From Exiguobacterium sp. s122 (GTDB taxonomy: Bacteria > Bacillota > Bacilli > Exiguobacteriales > Exiguobacteriaceae), in contig NZ_JACSMD010000001.1 of the NCBI RefSeq assembly GCF_018618475.1, positions 682,001 to 746,000 on the forward strand: a stretch of 64,000 nt of DNA. Direction: 5' to 3'. The notes below the pieces were generated by a model. That model worked only from the letters and a program-made list of their open reading frames with translations. It had not been told where the DNA came from and did no database searches. Below, piece after piece: positions 53,126 through 64,000 of the stretch. Made by a program: the position numbers and the translations under genes. Position 1 is the stretch's first letter; every line of letters begins with the position of its first letter.

Positions 53126-53777
53126 CGTAGACTGGGAGATTATGCTCGAAGAGACGTGGCAGACGATTTATATGACGCTCGTCGCCGGTGGCGCGACGTT
53201 TGCCTTTGGTCTCGCACTCGGGATGATCCTTTATGTGACGAACGAACCGCTCATGATGAAGAATCGTTCCATTTATACGGTCGTCAGTGCGTTCGTCAAC
53301 GTGTTCCGTTCGATTCCGTTCATTATTTTAATCATTTTGCTCATTCCGTTCACGAAAATCGTCGTCGGCACGATCCTTGGTTCGACGGCGGCGCTCCCGG
53401 CACTCATTATCGGGGCGGCCCCATTCTATGCTCGTATGGTCGAACTCGCGCTTCGTGAGATTGATCGTGGTGTCATCGAAGCGGCCGAATCGATGGGTGC
53501 GACGAAATGGCAAATCATCTATAAAGTGTTGTTCCCAGAGGCACTCCCGGCCATCGTGTCCGGGATTACGGTGACCCTCGTCGCAATCGTCGGCTATACG
53601 GCGATGGCGGGCGTCGTTGGAGGCGGAGGCCTCGGTAACTTGGCGTTCCTTGACGGGTTCCAGCGTTCGCGGAACGACGTGACGTTCGTCGCGACCGTCC
53701 TCATCTTAGTCATCGTCTTCGTCATTCAGTTCATCGGAGACCGACTCGTCACAAGAATTGATAAGCGTTCAGCTTAA
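53115..53777 (+). CDS. metP: Methionine ABC transporter permease
   Basis: A 220-residue MetI/MetP permease with five to six helices and the EAA loop DRGVIEAAESMGATKWQIIY that contacts the ATPase. A characteristic NVFRSIPFIILIILLIPFT segment is present. The ATG lies inside the end of metN, with GGTGGAG upstream, so translation is coupled. Also named metI in other species. Confidence 0.95.
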   Translation: MFPNVDWEIMLEETWQTIYMTLVAGGATFAFGLALGMILYVTNEPLMMKNRSIYTVVSAFVNVFRSIPFIILIILLIPFTKIVVGTILGSTAALPALIIGAAPFYARMVELALREIDRGVIEAAESMGATKWQIIYKVLFPEALPAIVSGITVTLVAIVGYTAMAGVVGGGGLGNLAFLDGFQRSRNDVTFVATVLILVIVFVIQFIGDRLVTRIDKRSA

Positions 53778-53807
53778 TCACATAAAAAACATTTGGAGGG
53801 TTTACAC

Positions 53808-54644
53808 ATGAAATCATGGAAAACAGTACTCGGTTTAACGGCAGCATCAGCACTCACAATTCTCGCGGCTTGCGGCGGCGGGGATTCAGAATCAGGCGCA
53901 GGTGGCGATGACAAGACGCTCGTCATCGGCGCATCGAACGTGCCACACGCAGAGATTTTGGAGCATGTGAAAGATGAATACGAAGCAAAAGGCTACAAGC
54001 TTGAAATCACGAAGTTCCAAGACTACGTCCTACCGAACCGTACACTTGCGGACGGAGAGCTTGACGCGAACTACTTCCAACACGAGCCATACCTCGAGTC
54101 ACAAATGGCTGAAAACAAAGATTATAAATTCGCATCAGCCGGTGGCGTCCACATCGAGCCGATCGGTGTCTACTCACAAGACTACGCCTCACTCGATGAG
54201 CTTCCAGATGGCGCGGAAATCATCATGAGCTCATCGGTCGCAGACCATGGCCGTATCCTTACGATGCTTCAATCAGAAGGCTTGCTCACACTTGCAGAAG
54301 GGAAGACAGTTGACGCGACAGTCGCTGATATCGTCGACAACCCGAAAAATTTGACGTTCAAGACGAACGTCGAAGCAGCTCTTCTCCCGCAAGCGTACAA
54401 TAACGGAGAAGGCGACGCGGTCCTCATCAACACGAACTACGCAATCGATGCTGGACTCAACCCGCTCGAAGACGCCATCGCACTCGAAGGCGAAGACTCA
54501 CCGTACGTCAACTTGATCGTCACACGTGAAGGCGACGAAGATGACGAGCGCGTCAAAGCACTTCTTGAAGTGTTGACGTCAGAAGAGACACAACAGTGGA
54601 TCTTAGAAGAATACAAAGGTGCCGTCGTACCGGTTAACCAATAA
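53808..54644 (+). CDS. metQ: Methionine-binding lipoprotein
   Basis: A 278-residue extracellular substrate-binding protein of the NlpA/MetQ family. Signal peptide MKSWKTVLGLTAASALTILA with lipobox LAAC (Cys22). The binding domain starts LVIGASNVPHAEIL and has NRTLADGELDANYFQHEPYL as in MetQ. ATG 53808 follows GGAGGG 8 nt upstream. It completes the S-box-controlled methionine importer. A terminator follows. Confidence 0.95.
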   Translation: MKSWKTVLGLTAASALTILAACGGGDSESGAGGDDKTLVIGASNVPHAEILEHVKDEYEAKGYKLEITKFQDYVLPNRTLADGELDANYFQHEPYLESQMAENKDYKFASAGGVHIEPIGVYSQDYASLDELPDGAEIIMSSSVADHGRILTMLQSEGLLTLAEGKTVDATVADIVDNPKNLTFKTNVEAALLPQAYNNGEGDAVLINTNYAIDAGLNPLEDAIALEGEDSPYVNLIVTREGDEDDERVKALLEVLTSEETQQWILEEYKGAVVPVNQ

Positions 54645-54648
54645 TCAC

Positions 54649-54682
54649 GCGAGGCTCGGGAACCCCCGGGCCTTTTTTTGTT
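54649..54682 (+). terminator. Terminator of the metNPQ operon
   Basis: AGGCTCGGG pairs with CCCGGGCCT around a short loop, followed by seven T. Confidence 0.9.
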
Positions 54683-54744
54683 TGCGTGGTGTTCTTTCAT
54701 AAAGAGAAGTACACTATTTATATGTAAGAAAAGGGGGGATTCGG

Positions 54745-55959
54745 ATGAAGATCAGACAGATTCATCCGCTGACGCTAGGCGTCTTGTTTGGTACGTTCTT
54801 TGCCCGGTTATCGACGTTTTTCGTCATGCCATTTTTTGCGATTTATCTCGCGACGCTCGGTTTCTCGGCGAGCGTCATCGGAACGGTGTTTGCCGTCTCG
54901 GCCATCTCTGGGCTGTTCATGAGCTTCTTTGGAGGGACGCTCTCGGATCGTCACGGACGGAAGCAACTCATGTTGATTGGGATCGGCTTGAACGCGCTCA
55001 CGTTCACCGGTTTCGCACTCGCGACGGAACTCATTTGGTTTTACATATTCTCCGTGCTCATGGGTGTCTCACGATCCTTTTTAGAGCCGGCGTCACGCGC
55101 GCTCATCAGTGATACGACGAAGCCCGAGCAACGCGTCATCGTCTACAACGTTCGCTATTTTTTAATCAATATTGCCGCGGCGATTGGTCCGCTTCTCGCG
55201 GTCGTCTTGTCGCTCACCGGTGCGAAGAGTGCATTTTTCGTCGTGACCGCTGTGTATGTCCTCTATGGCCTCATCATCACGTTGCTGTTCCAAAAGTATC
55301 CGTTTGAAGAAAGTGACGCTTCGAAAGTTCGTCCACGATTGACAGAGACGTTCCGCGTGTTACGGACGGACAAGACGTTCCGTTACGTCATCATCGGGAT
55401 GATTTTTGCGATCATCGGTTACAGTCAATTCAATTCGACGCTACCACAATTCATTGCGTTTCATGACGGGTTCAGCGACGGCTCCCGGCTGTTCGCGTAC
55501 TTGTTGACGGTGAATGCGATCACGGTGCTCATCGTGCAGTATCCGATTATGCGGTTCGGCATTCGCGTCTCACCCATCAAATCGCTTTTCTTTGGGGTAG
55601 CGACGCTTTCGATCGGTCTCCTCCTCATCGGCTTCGCTTCAGAAGTATGGGTGCTCTTCGTCGCCATGGTCATCTTCACGATCGGAGAAGTACTCATGTT
55701 CACGATGACGGACGTGTTGACCGATGAGCTCGCGCCGGAACATTTACGGGGGACGTACTTTGGGGCGATGGGCTTAACGGCGCTCGGCCAGTCAATCGGA
55801 CCGATTATCGGCGGGTTGTTGCTTGACGGTTTCAATAATGCAGCCTTGCCTGTATTTGGGAGTCTAGCCGTCGTGACGGCGTGCGGGGCGTTCTTCTTTA
55901 TGGGTGCGTTCACGGAACGGAAAGCGACGCTCGCGTTAATCGAGGAAAAAGCTGGATAA
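54745..55959 (+). CDS. MFS transporter (drug/solute exporter type)
   Basis: A 404-residue major facilitator with 12 predicted helices. The motif between helices 2 and 3 is GTLSDRHGRKQLMLIG (GxxxDRxGRK), and the motif-C-like segment in helix 5 is NIAAAIGPLLAVVL. The TM8-9 region and the LRGTYFGAMGLTALGQSIGP segment fit the YitG/multidrug-type group; the substrate is unknown. Ribosome site AAGGGGGGA. It is a single-gene unit between the met and suf operons. Confidence 0.85.
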   Translation: MKIRQIHPLTLGVLFGTFFARLSTFFVMPFFAIYLATLGFSASVIGTVFAVSAISGLFMSFFGGTLSDRHGRKQLMLIGIGLNALTFTGFALATELIWFYIFSVLMGVSRSFLEPASRALISDTTKPEQRVIVYNVRYFLINIAAAIGPLLAVVLSLTGAKSAFFVVTAVYVLYGLIITLLFQKYPFEESDASKVRPRLTETFRVLRTDKTFRYVIIGMIFAIIGYSQFNSTLPQFIAFHDGFSDGSRLFAYLLTVNAITVLIVQYPIMRFGIRVSPIKSLFFGVATLSIGLLLIGFASEVWVLFVAMVIFTIGEVLMFTMTDVLTDELAPEHLRGTYFGAMGLTALGQSIGPIIGGLLLDGFNNAALPVFGSLAVVTACGAFFFMGAFTERKATLALIEEKAG

Positions 55960-55968
55960 TGTCTTGAT

Positions 55969-56077
55969 TTCTCAATATTCCCATTCTCAATATTTATGTT
56001 TTTATTGAGAATGAAGAATAAGGTGAGTCGCTTGAAATAAAAAATTGCCTAGATTAAGATTAGAATATATCTAATCT
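55969..56077 (+). promoter_or_regulatory. suf operon upstream region with palindromes
   Basis: TTCTCAATATT occurs twice in direct order (55970-55980, 55984-55994), and ATTCTCAATA (55983-55992) faces TATTGAGAAT (56003-56012) as a perfect 10-bp inverted repeat; this may be the MFS terminator or an operator. Further on, TTGCCT (56045-56050), 17 nt, TATCTA (56068-56073) is the best promoter for sufC, and GATTAGA-N5-TCTAATC (56058-56076) is a palindrome covering its -10 box. A repressor site is a natural guess; the regulator is unknown. Confidence 0.5.
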
Positions 56078-56115
56078 ACGCCATAAATGGCGAGAAAAAC
56101 GGAAGGGGTATCCGA

Positions 56116-56895
56116 ATGTCTAACGTACCACACATGAAAATTGATGACCTCCGCGTCTCAATCGAAGGAAAAGAGATTGTTAAAGGTCTTAATCTTGAAA
56201 TTAAAGGTGGCGAAATTCACGCCATCATGGGTCCAAACGGAACGGGTAAATCAACACTCGCGTCTGCACTTATGGGCCATCCACTTTATGAGGTGACAGG
56301 CGGAAGCGTCGACTTGAACGGCGAAGACGTGCTTGAGATGGAAGTCGACGAGCGTGCGCAAGCGGGTATGTTCCTCGCGATGCAGTATCCAGCTGAAATC
56401 AGCGGTGTCACAAACGCAGACTTCTTGCGTTCAGCGATCAACTCGCGTCGTGAAGAAGGCCAAGAAATCTCGCTCATGAAGTTCATCCGTGAACTCGATG
56501 CGAAGATGGACGTTCTCGAAATCCCTTCAGAAATGGCACACCGTTATTTAAACGAAGGATTCTCAGGCGGAGAGAAAAAGCGTAACGAGATTCTTCAAAT
56601 GATGATGATCAAACCGAACATCGCGATTCTTGACGAGATTGACTCAGGTCTTGATATCGATGCTCTCAAAGTTGTCGCGACGGGCGTCAACGAGATGCGC
56701 TCAGAAGAGTTTGGTTGCTTAATCATCACGCACTATCAGCGTCTCCTCAACTATATCGAGCCAGACTTCGTTCACATCATGATGGATGGGAAAATCGTCA
56801 TGTCTGGTGGCAAAGAGCTCGCACAGCGACTCGAGGCAGAAGGTTACGACTGGGTGAAACAAGATCTCGGAATGACAGTAGACACAGAAGCGTAA
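56116..56895 (+). CDS. sufC: Fe-S cluster assembly ATPase SufC
   Basis: A 259-residue ABC-type ATPase of the SufBCD scaffold complex. Walker A AIMGPNGTGKSTLASAL, signature NEGFSGGEKKRNEILQMM, Walker B IAILDEIDSGLDIDALK and switch ITHYQR. It drives cluster assembly on SufB-SufD rather than transport. AAGGGG lies upstream of ATG 56116. First gene of sufCDSUB, the order of the Bacillus suf operon. Confidence 0.98.
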   Translation: MSNVPHMKIDDLRVSIEGKEIVKGLNLEIKGGEIHAIMGPNGTGKSTLASALMGHPLYEVTGGSVDLNGEDVLEMEVDERAQAGMFLAMQYPAEISGVTNADFLRSAINSRREEGQEISLMKFIRELDAKMDVLEIPSEMAHRYLNEGFSGGEKKRNEILQMMMIKPNIAILDEIDSGLDIDALKVVATGVNEMRSEEFGCLIITHYQRLLNYIEPDFVHIMMDGKIVMSGGKELAQRLEAEGYDWVKQDLGMTVDTEA

Positions 56896-56907
56896 GGAGG
56901 CTGTACG

Positions 56908-59822
<2,915 letters not shown>

Positions 59823-59841
59823 GTAGAAGGAGGAGACCGAT

Positions 59842-61239
59842 ATGGCAAAAAACATGCCTGACATTGGCGATTATAAATATGGCTTCCATGACCGAGACAT
59901 CTCGATTTTCCGTTCAGGCCGTGGCTTGACGAACGAAATCGTAGAAACGATCTCGAACATGAAAGAAGAACCGGCTTGGATGCTCGAGTTCCGTTTGAAA
60001 TCACTCGAGCAGTTCCGCAAGATGCCGATGCCGACATGGGGCGGCGACTTGTCTGCACTCGATTTCGATGAGATCACGTACTACGTCAAACCGTCTGAGA
60101 AAACGGAACGTTCATGGGACGAGGTACCAGAAGAAATCAAGACGACGTTTGATAAGCTCGGGATCCCAGAAGCAGAGCAAAAATATTTGGCAGGTGTCTC
60201 GGCTCAGTACGAGTCAGAGGTCGTCTACCACAGCATGCAAGAAGACTTTGAAGCGAAAGGTGTCATCTTTAAAGATACGGACACGGCGCTCAAAGAAGAT
60301 GAAGGCATTTTCCGTGAGTATTTCGGTAAGTTGATTCCGCCGACGGACAACAAGTTCGCCGCGCTCAACTCGGCCGTCTGGTCAGGTGGCTCGTTCATCT
60401 ACGTACCAAAAGGCGTGAAACTCGAGCAACCGCTCCAAGCGTATTTCCGCATCAACTCGGAAAACATGGGGCAGTTCGAGCGCACGCTCATCATCGTCGA
60501 CGAAGGCGCGTCGGTTCATTACGTCGAAGGATGTACGGCACCGGTCTACACGACGAACTCGCTCCACTCGGCGGTCGTTGAGATCTTCGTCAACAAAGAC
60601 GCTTACTGCCGCTACACGACAATCCAAAACTGGGCGAACAACGTCTACAACTTGGTGACGAAGCGTGCCATCTGTGAAGCGGGCGCGTCGATGGAATGGA
60701 TCGATGGCAACATCGGTTCGAAATTGACGATGAAATACCCGGCCGTCATCTTAAAAGGTGAAGGGTCACGCGGGATGACGCTCTCAATCGCCCTCGGCGG
60801 TAAAGGCCAACACCAAGACGCCGGCGCGAAGATGATTCACCTCGCACCGAACACGTCGTCGTCTATCGTCTCGAAGTCAATCTCGAAACAAGGCGGAAAA
60901 GTATCGTATCGCGGTATCGTCCACTTCGGACGCAAGGCGAAAGGTGCCCGCTCGAACATCGAGTGTGACACGCTCATCATGGACAACCAGTCGACGTCAG
61001 ACACGATCCCGTACAACGAGATCTTGAACGACCAGGTGTCACTCGAGCACGAAGCGAAAGTCTCAAAAGTGTCAGAAGAGCAACTCTTCTACCTCATGAG
61101 CCGTGGGATCTCGGAAGAAGAAGCGACGGAAATGATCGTCATGGGCTTCATCGAGCCGTTCACGAAAGAACTACCAATGGAATATGCCGTCGAAATGAAC
61201 CGTCTCATCAAGTTTGAGATGGAAGGATCGATTGGATAA
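59842..61239 (+). CDS. sufB: Fe-S cluster assembly protein SufB
   Basis: A 465-residue scaffold on which SufBCD builds the Fe-S cluster. Typical segments: [27 protein letters not shown]-like [40 protein letters not shown] (cited in part) and [20 protein letters not shown]. It ends [11 protein letters not shown] as in other Firmicutes. AGAAGGAGGAG precedes ATG 59842. Last gene of the operon, followed by a terminator. Confidence 0.98.
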   Translation: MAKNMPDIGDYKYGFHDRDISIFRSGRGLTNEIVETISNMKEEPAWMLEFRLKSLEQFRKMPMPTWGGDLSALDFDEITYYVKPSEKTERSWDEVPEEIKTTFDKLGIPEAEQKYLAGVSAQYESEVVYHSMQEDFEAKGVIFKDTDTALKEDEGIFREYFGKLIPPTDNKFAALNSAVWSGGSFIYVPKGVKLEQPLQAYFRINSENMGQFERTLIIVDEGASVHYVEGCTAPVYTTNSLHSAVVEIFVNKDAYCRYTTIQNWANNVYNLVTKRAICEAGASMEWIDGNIGSKLTMKYPAVILKGEGSRGMTLSIALGGKGQHQDAGAKMIHLAPNTSSSIVSKSISKQGGKVSYRGIVHFGRKAKGARSNIECDTLIMDNQSTSDTIPYNEILNDQVSLEHEAKVSKVSEEQLFYLMSRGISEEEATEMIVMGFIEPFTKELPMEYAVEMNRLIKFEMEGSIG

Positions 61240-61251
61240 TCCATTCATGCA

Positions 61252-61284
61252 ACCAGCGAAGCTAACCTTCGCTGGTTTTTTTGT
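61252..61284 (+). terminator. Terminator of the suf operon
   Basis: AACCAGCGAAG pairs with CTTCGCTGGTT around a short loop, followed by seven T. Confidence 0.95.
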
Positions 61285-61309
61285 ATAATCAAATAAGGAG
61301 GGCTGTCAT

Positions 61310-61735
61310 ATGAAGCGATTTTAGTTAGAGTCCAAAACGTTAGTGGCATTCATGTATGACATTCGTGTGCGGTGTCCGCAATGTGACCAACGTGCAGATA
61401 TTGTGATGAAGGAGACGTTACGTCTCAGTTGTCTCGCTTGCGGATATGGGCGCGTGTATACGGAAGGAGTCTATCGAACGGGTGGCGGCGCCTTCGATCC
61501 TTTCTTTCGGTTACCGCTTTATTTGCAGACAAATTGCTGTGGTCACATTCTTTGGGCGTACAACCGAGACCATTTGGCGTATATGAGAGCGTACGTGGAA
61601 TCGGACATTCGGACGAGCGGCGGGGAGAACAGCAGTGTCGAGAGTCGTTTGCCCAAGTGGATGAAGCAAAAACATAACCGAGAAGACGTGTTGCGAGCCA
61701 TCAAGCGTTTAGAGGTTGTATGTGAGAAGGGATGA
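61310..61735 (+). CDS. Zinc-ribbon-like hypothetical protein with early in-frame stop
   Basis: A cysteine-rich protein of about 128 residues from ATG 61352: YDIRVRCPQCDQRADIVMKE and LSCLACGYGRVY form a CxxC...CxxC zinc ribbon, followed by QTNCCGHILWAYN and a helical tail. The strong ribosome site AAGGAGGG (61295-61302) serves ATG 61310, which is in the same frame but meets TAG after four codons (MKRF-stop). Downstream GTG 61343 and ATG 61352 have no good ribosome site. Either the gene is reinitiated after a four-codon leader, or a nonsense change has damaged its first codons. Function unknown. Confidence 0.6.
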
Positions 61736-61741
61736 ACCGGG

Positions 61742-62176
61742 ATGGACCGACAAAAACGACTACATGAAATTGAAAAGCGGCAATTGACATCAGTGATGAA
61801 TAAGACAAAGTGGGAGGAACTGAGACGAGCGGTAGCATCTACATTTTTATCCGATGTTCCTTGTCAAATCAAGTACGTATTGGAAGACACACCAAGTCCT
61901 GAATTTTTATCGAAGACGGCTGATCTTTCAGCTGATTGGGATGAGGGCTTCCCCTATCCTACCGCTTCAATCGAATGGATGCGGATTCTACCTATCGTCA
62001 AAGAAGCTCGTGGGTATATCATTGAACCAGAGATTCATGATGTAACAGATGAATTTCATCATATCTTGAGACAACTAAAGATACCTTTTGTAATGGAAGG
62101 TGAGATCATTTGTATATTTGGCTACGTTCGAGATACGGGCATCTTTGAACCGGAGGAAGATGAGACGAGTGTATGA
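61742..62176 (+). CDS. Hypothetical protein, possibly DUF6678-like
   Basis: A 144-residue soluble acidic protein: EKRQLTSVMNKTKWEELRRA, VPCQIKYVLEDTPS, and ASIEWMRILPIVKEARGYII are the most striking parts. The N..KWxEL start and the later hydrophobic strand SIEWMRI recall DUF6678, which is often found near immunity or defence loci, but I hold that only tentatively. The start 7 nt after the previous gene indicates co-transcription. Its composition is slightly more AT-rich than the suf operon. Confidence 0.55.
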   Translation: MDRQKRLHEIEKRQLTSVMNKTKWEELRRAVASTFLSDVPCQIKYVLEDTPSPEFLSKTADLSADWDEGFPYPTASIEWMRILPIVKEARGYIIEPEIHDVTDEFHHILRQLKIPFVMEGEIICIFGYVRDTGIFEPEEDETSV

Positions 62177-62252
62177 AGACTTAGGTGGTGGAAGAGTCGA
62201 AATCACAGAGCAGTTAACAAAGTCGGAAGTACTAGAACTTATAAGAAAATGA
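62160..62252 (+). other. Small overlapping reading frame, 30 codons
   Basis: From ATG 62160 a frame encodes MRRVYEDLGGGRVEITEQLT and ends LELIRK at TGA 62250-62252. It overlaps the end of the preceding gene and has GGAGGAAG 8 nt upstream. It may be a tiny gene or the start fragment of a lost longer one. Confidence 0.3.
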
Positions 62253-62279
62253 CGAGCACGTTCGAATTCAAAAATATGG

Positions 62280-62285
62280 TATATT
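62280..62285 (+). promoter_or_regulatory. Extended -10 promoter before hen1
   Basis: TATATT with TG at 62277-62278 gives an extended -10; no clear -35. It would transcribe hen1 and pnkp. Confidence 0.45.
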
Positions 62286-62330
62286 TAAATAAAATTGAGC
62301 GAATAAGTTCGAAGAAAGTCAGGTGACACT

Positions 62331-63677
62331 GTGCAACTTTCCATTCAAGCCAAAGGCAAACACGTAGACGTATTATCCTATTTACTCGCAAAAAATCCAA
62401 ATAACTTATATGAACGCAATGAAAACGGTCATCTTGTCCGTATGTTCTTTAATCGCTTTGAGGCTGAGCATGTGGACGTCACATTTTTTGTGACGCCTGA
62501 CCCCATTGAGCTTTCCCGTAATAATGCTGGGCAATATGACATCACTTCGTACATAAATGACCGAGAGTTCGCCGTGAGTAGTATTTTTTGTTCGTTACTA
62601 CGAACTGCCCTTGGTACGGCACTAAACGGGAAACCGAAACCGGAATATACAGAATGGGTAGATCATCCATTTTCAATGGATCTTTCTGTCGGTCCGATTG
62701 CAAGTGCGTTAAGTGATGAGGCGATTCGTGAGTTGTTCGAACCGCTAGGCTATCAAGTCGATTTCATCTATAGCGAATCAGGCTACGAGTTAGACAAAAC
62801 AAAAAGACGGTCCGCCCGGATGCTACGACTTTCAGGGTTGACGACGCTTCAAGCCGCGTTGCGACAACTTTATGTGTTGATTCCTGTCATGGACAACTAT
62901 AAGCATTATTATATCGACGAAAAAGAAGTTGAAAAACTGAAGCGCTACGGGGAAGGGTGGTTGGATGATCATCCACAACGTTCGTTCATTTTAAAACAAG
63001 CCTTGCGCTTTAAAGAAGTGTATCGCCTTGTTGAGGAAGAAACGACGACACAAGCACCAAAAGTCGATCGTCAGCGGTTGAACGATATGCGCTATGAGAC
63101 AATCATTGAAAAAGTCCGTTCCTTGACCGAGCGGCGCATCGTGGTTGATATGGGCGCTGGGGAAGGGAAACTTGCGAGCCGACTCGGATTCGTTCCAGGA
63201 ATCGATACCATTTATGCCGTTGAACCGTCTGAGCGGGAACGTCTCAAAGCTTTAAAACGTTATGAGAAAAATGCCGAAGATCCGAGCTTCAATCCGCCAC
63301 TCTCGATGTTTGGTTCGCTCTTTTATGTCGATGATCAGTTACGTGGCGCAGATGTGATGATTCTTTGTGAGGTCATCGAACATATCGATGAAAATCGAAT
63401 TCCTAAGATGATGACGACACTATTGAATCTTTATCGACCGAAGACTCTTTTCGTGACGACACCAAATCGTGAGTATAACGAGGTGTATGGGCTCGACTCG
63501 TCGTATCGTCATCCGGATCATCGCTTCGAATGGACAAGATCTGAGTTTATATCTTTTTGTGAGACGCAGGCCGAACGGTTCGGCTACACATGTACATTCA
63601 GTGGGATTGGGGACAGCCATCCGACATTCGGAGAGCCAACGCAACTCGCCGAATTTACGAGAAAGCAGGTGTTGTAA
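62331..63677 (+). CDS. hen1: Bacterial Hen1: RNA 3'-terminal ribose 2'-O-methyltransferase
   Basis: A 448-residue protein. The N-terminal half (about 1-240, starting QLSIQAKGKHVDVLSYLLAK) is the bacterial-Hen1-specific domain that contacts Pnkp; the C-terminal half is a SAM methyltransferase (VVDMGAGEGKLASRLG) with the Hen1 metal site CEVIEHID (Glu-x-x-Glu-His) and a later His. It methylates the 2'-OH at the 3' end of cleaved RNA before Pnkp seals the break, which makes the repaired site resistant to repeated cleavage. The start is GTG 62331, AGGTGA upstream. Its TAA overlaps the pnkp ATG. Confidence 0.9.
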   Translation: MQLSIQAKGKHVDVLSYLLAKNPNNLYERNENGHLVRMFFNRFEAEHVDVTFFVTPDPIELSRNNAGQYDITSYINDREFAVSSIFCSLLRTALGTALNGKPKPEYTEWVDHPFSMDLSVGPIASALSDEAIRELFEPLGYQVDFIYSESGYELDKTKRRSARMLRLSGLTTLQAALRQLYVLIPVMDNYKHYYIDEKEVEKLKRYGEGWLDDHPQRSFILKQALRFKEVYRLVEEETTTQAPKVDRQRLNDMRYETIIEKVRSLTERRIVVDMGAGEGKLASRLGFVPGIDTIYAVEPSERERLKALKRYEKNAEDPSFNPPLSMFGSLFYVDDQLRGADVMILCEVIEHIDENRIPKMMTTLLNLYRPKTLFVTTPNREYNEVYGLDSSYRHPDHRFEWTRSEFISFCETQAERFGYTCTFSGIGDSHPTFGEPTQLAEFTRKQVL

Positions 63678-64000
63678 TGCACATTCAACTCCCTTATGCA
63701 GGAATTGTCTTATTGATTGGCCCATCCAATAGTGGAAAGTCGACATGGCTCAATCAATTAATTGAAAATGAAATCATTCGTCCGAGCGAAGTCGTTAGTT
63801 CTGATGATTATCGCAAGCTCGTAGGAGATGTCGAACATATCGATTGGAAAGGTCATCCCCCGGACGAAGCCGATTCGCTCTTTGAGACGTACCAAGATAT
63901 CTCGACAGAGGCGTTCGCTCTTATGACCTCGCTCATCGAAGCGAGAGCGCGGCTAAATAAATTAACAATTATCGATGCGACACATCTGTATGCGTCAGAT
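63677..64000 (+). CDS. pnkp: Polynucleotide kinase-phosphatase Pnkp, 3'-truncated by window edge
   Basis: Only the first 108 codons lie in the window. The kinase P-loop LLIGPSNSGKSTWLNQLIE is near the start, followed by VVSSDDYRKLVGD and TIIDATHLYAS, the kinase-domain pattern of bacterial Pnkp. Full-length proteins continue with a metallophosphatase and an adenylyltransferase domain. Together with Hen1 it repairs RNAs such as tRNAs cut by ribotoxins. The ATG overlaps the hen1 stop, so the two are translated together. Confidence 0.88.
   Translation, partial: MHIQLPYAGIVLLIGPSNSGKSTWLNQLIENEIIRPSEVVSSDDYRKLVGDVEHIDWKGHPPDEADSLFETYQDISTEAFALMTSLIEARARLNKLTIIDATHLYASD

Overview
The window looks like a chromosome segment of an Exiguobacterium-like member of the Bacilli. 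The evidence is moderately GC-rich coding sequence with strong AGGAGG-type ribosome sites, the Bacilli gene orders rpoN/cggR/gapA/pgk/tpiA/gpmI/eno and secG/est/rnr/smpB/ssrA, a fadN-fadA-fadE...gcvH...metNPQ...sufCDSUB order close to the Bacillus subtilis yus/yur region, and operators of Bacillus type (CggR, CcpA cre, FadR, LexA, S-box). The genus is inferred from these features; no database was searched.

Layout. 1-8.5 kb: end of sigma-54 gene, a glutaredoxin-like gene, then the CggR-controlled lower-glycolysis operon. 8.5-14.2 kb: dispersed palindromic repeats, an APH-like kinase, galU with two GT4 glycosyltransferases, a YitT-family membrane protein. 14.3-18.7 kb: secG, carboxylesterase, RNase R, SmpB and tmRNA (protein export, RNA decay, ribosome rescue). 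18.7-23.1 kb: an accessory insertion behind ssrA, marked by a decayed copy of the tmRNA 3' end and two copies of a small membrane-protein gene. It carries an AT-rich retron: an OLD-like ATPase-TOPRIM effector, a 193-nt msr-msd-like ncRNA bounded by perfect 17-bp inverted repeats, and a reverse transcriptase with no ATG/GTG/TTG start. 23.2-30.5 kb: NAD(P)-binding protein, a PadR-controlled ABC export operon, and a LexA-box yolD/Y-family polymerase pair. 30.7-36.7 kb: SecA2 with its S-layer assembly partner and a secreted nucleotidase. 36.8-40.1 kb: cre-marked cstA, a hemolysin III homologue and a proline dehydrogenase. 40.3-41.6 kb: a two-gene AT-rich cassette of unknown function. 41.6-54.7 kb: SDR, beta-oxidation operon with FadR-type operators, gcvH, PTS EIIC, a possible structured RNA, and the S-box metNPQ operon. 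54.7-61.3 kb: MFS exporter and the complete suf operon. 61.3-64 kb: two small unknown genes and the start of a Hen1/Pnkp RNA-repair operon, cut by the window edge.

The most noteworthy part is the retron at 19.6-22.8 kb. The RT differs from textbook retron RTs at the NAxxH and VTG positions, its effector precedes the ncRNA and overlaps the first repeat, and its RT start is either a rare AUU codon or a frameshift at a T8 run. Gene callers that require ATG, GTG or TTG would truncate or miss it. A second unexplained element is a roughly 310-nt promoter-to-terminator unit at 51.5-51.8 kb with complementary ends and no credible protein.
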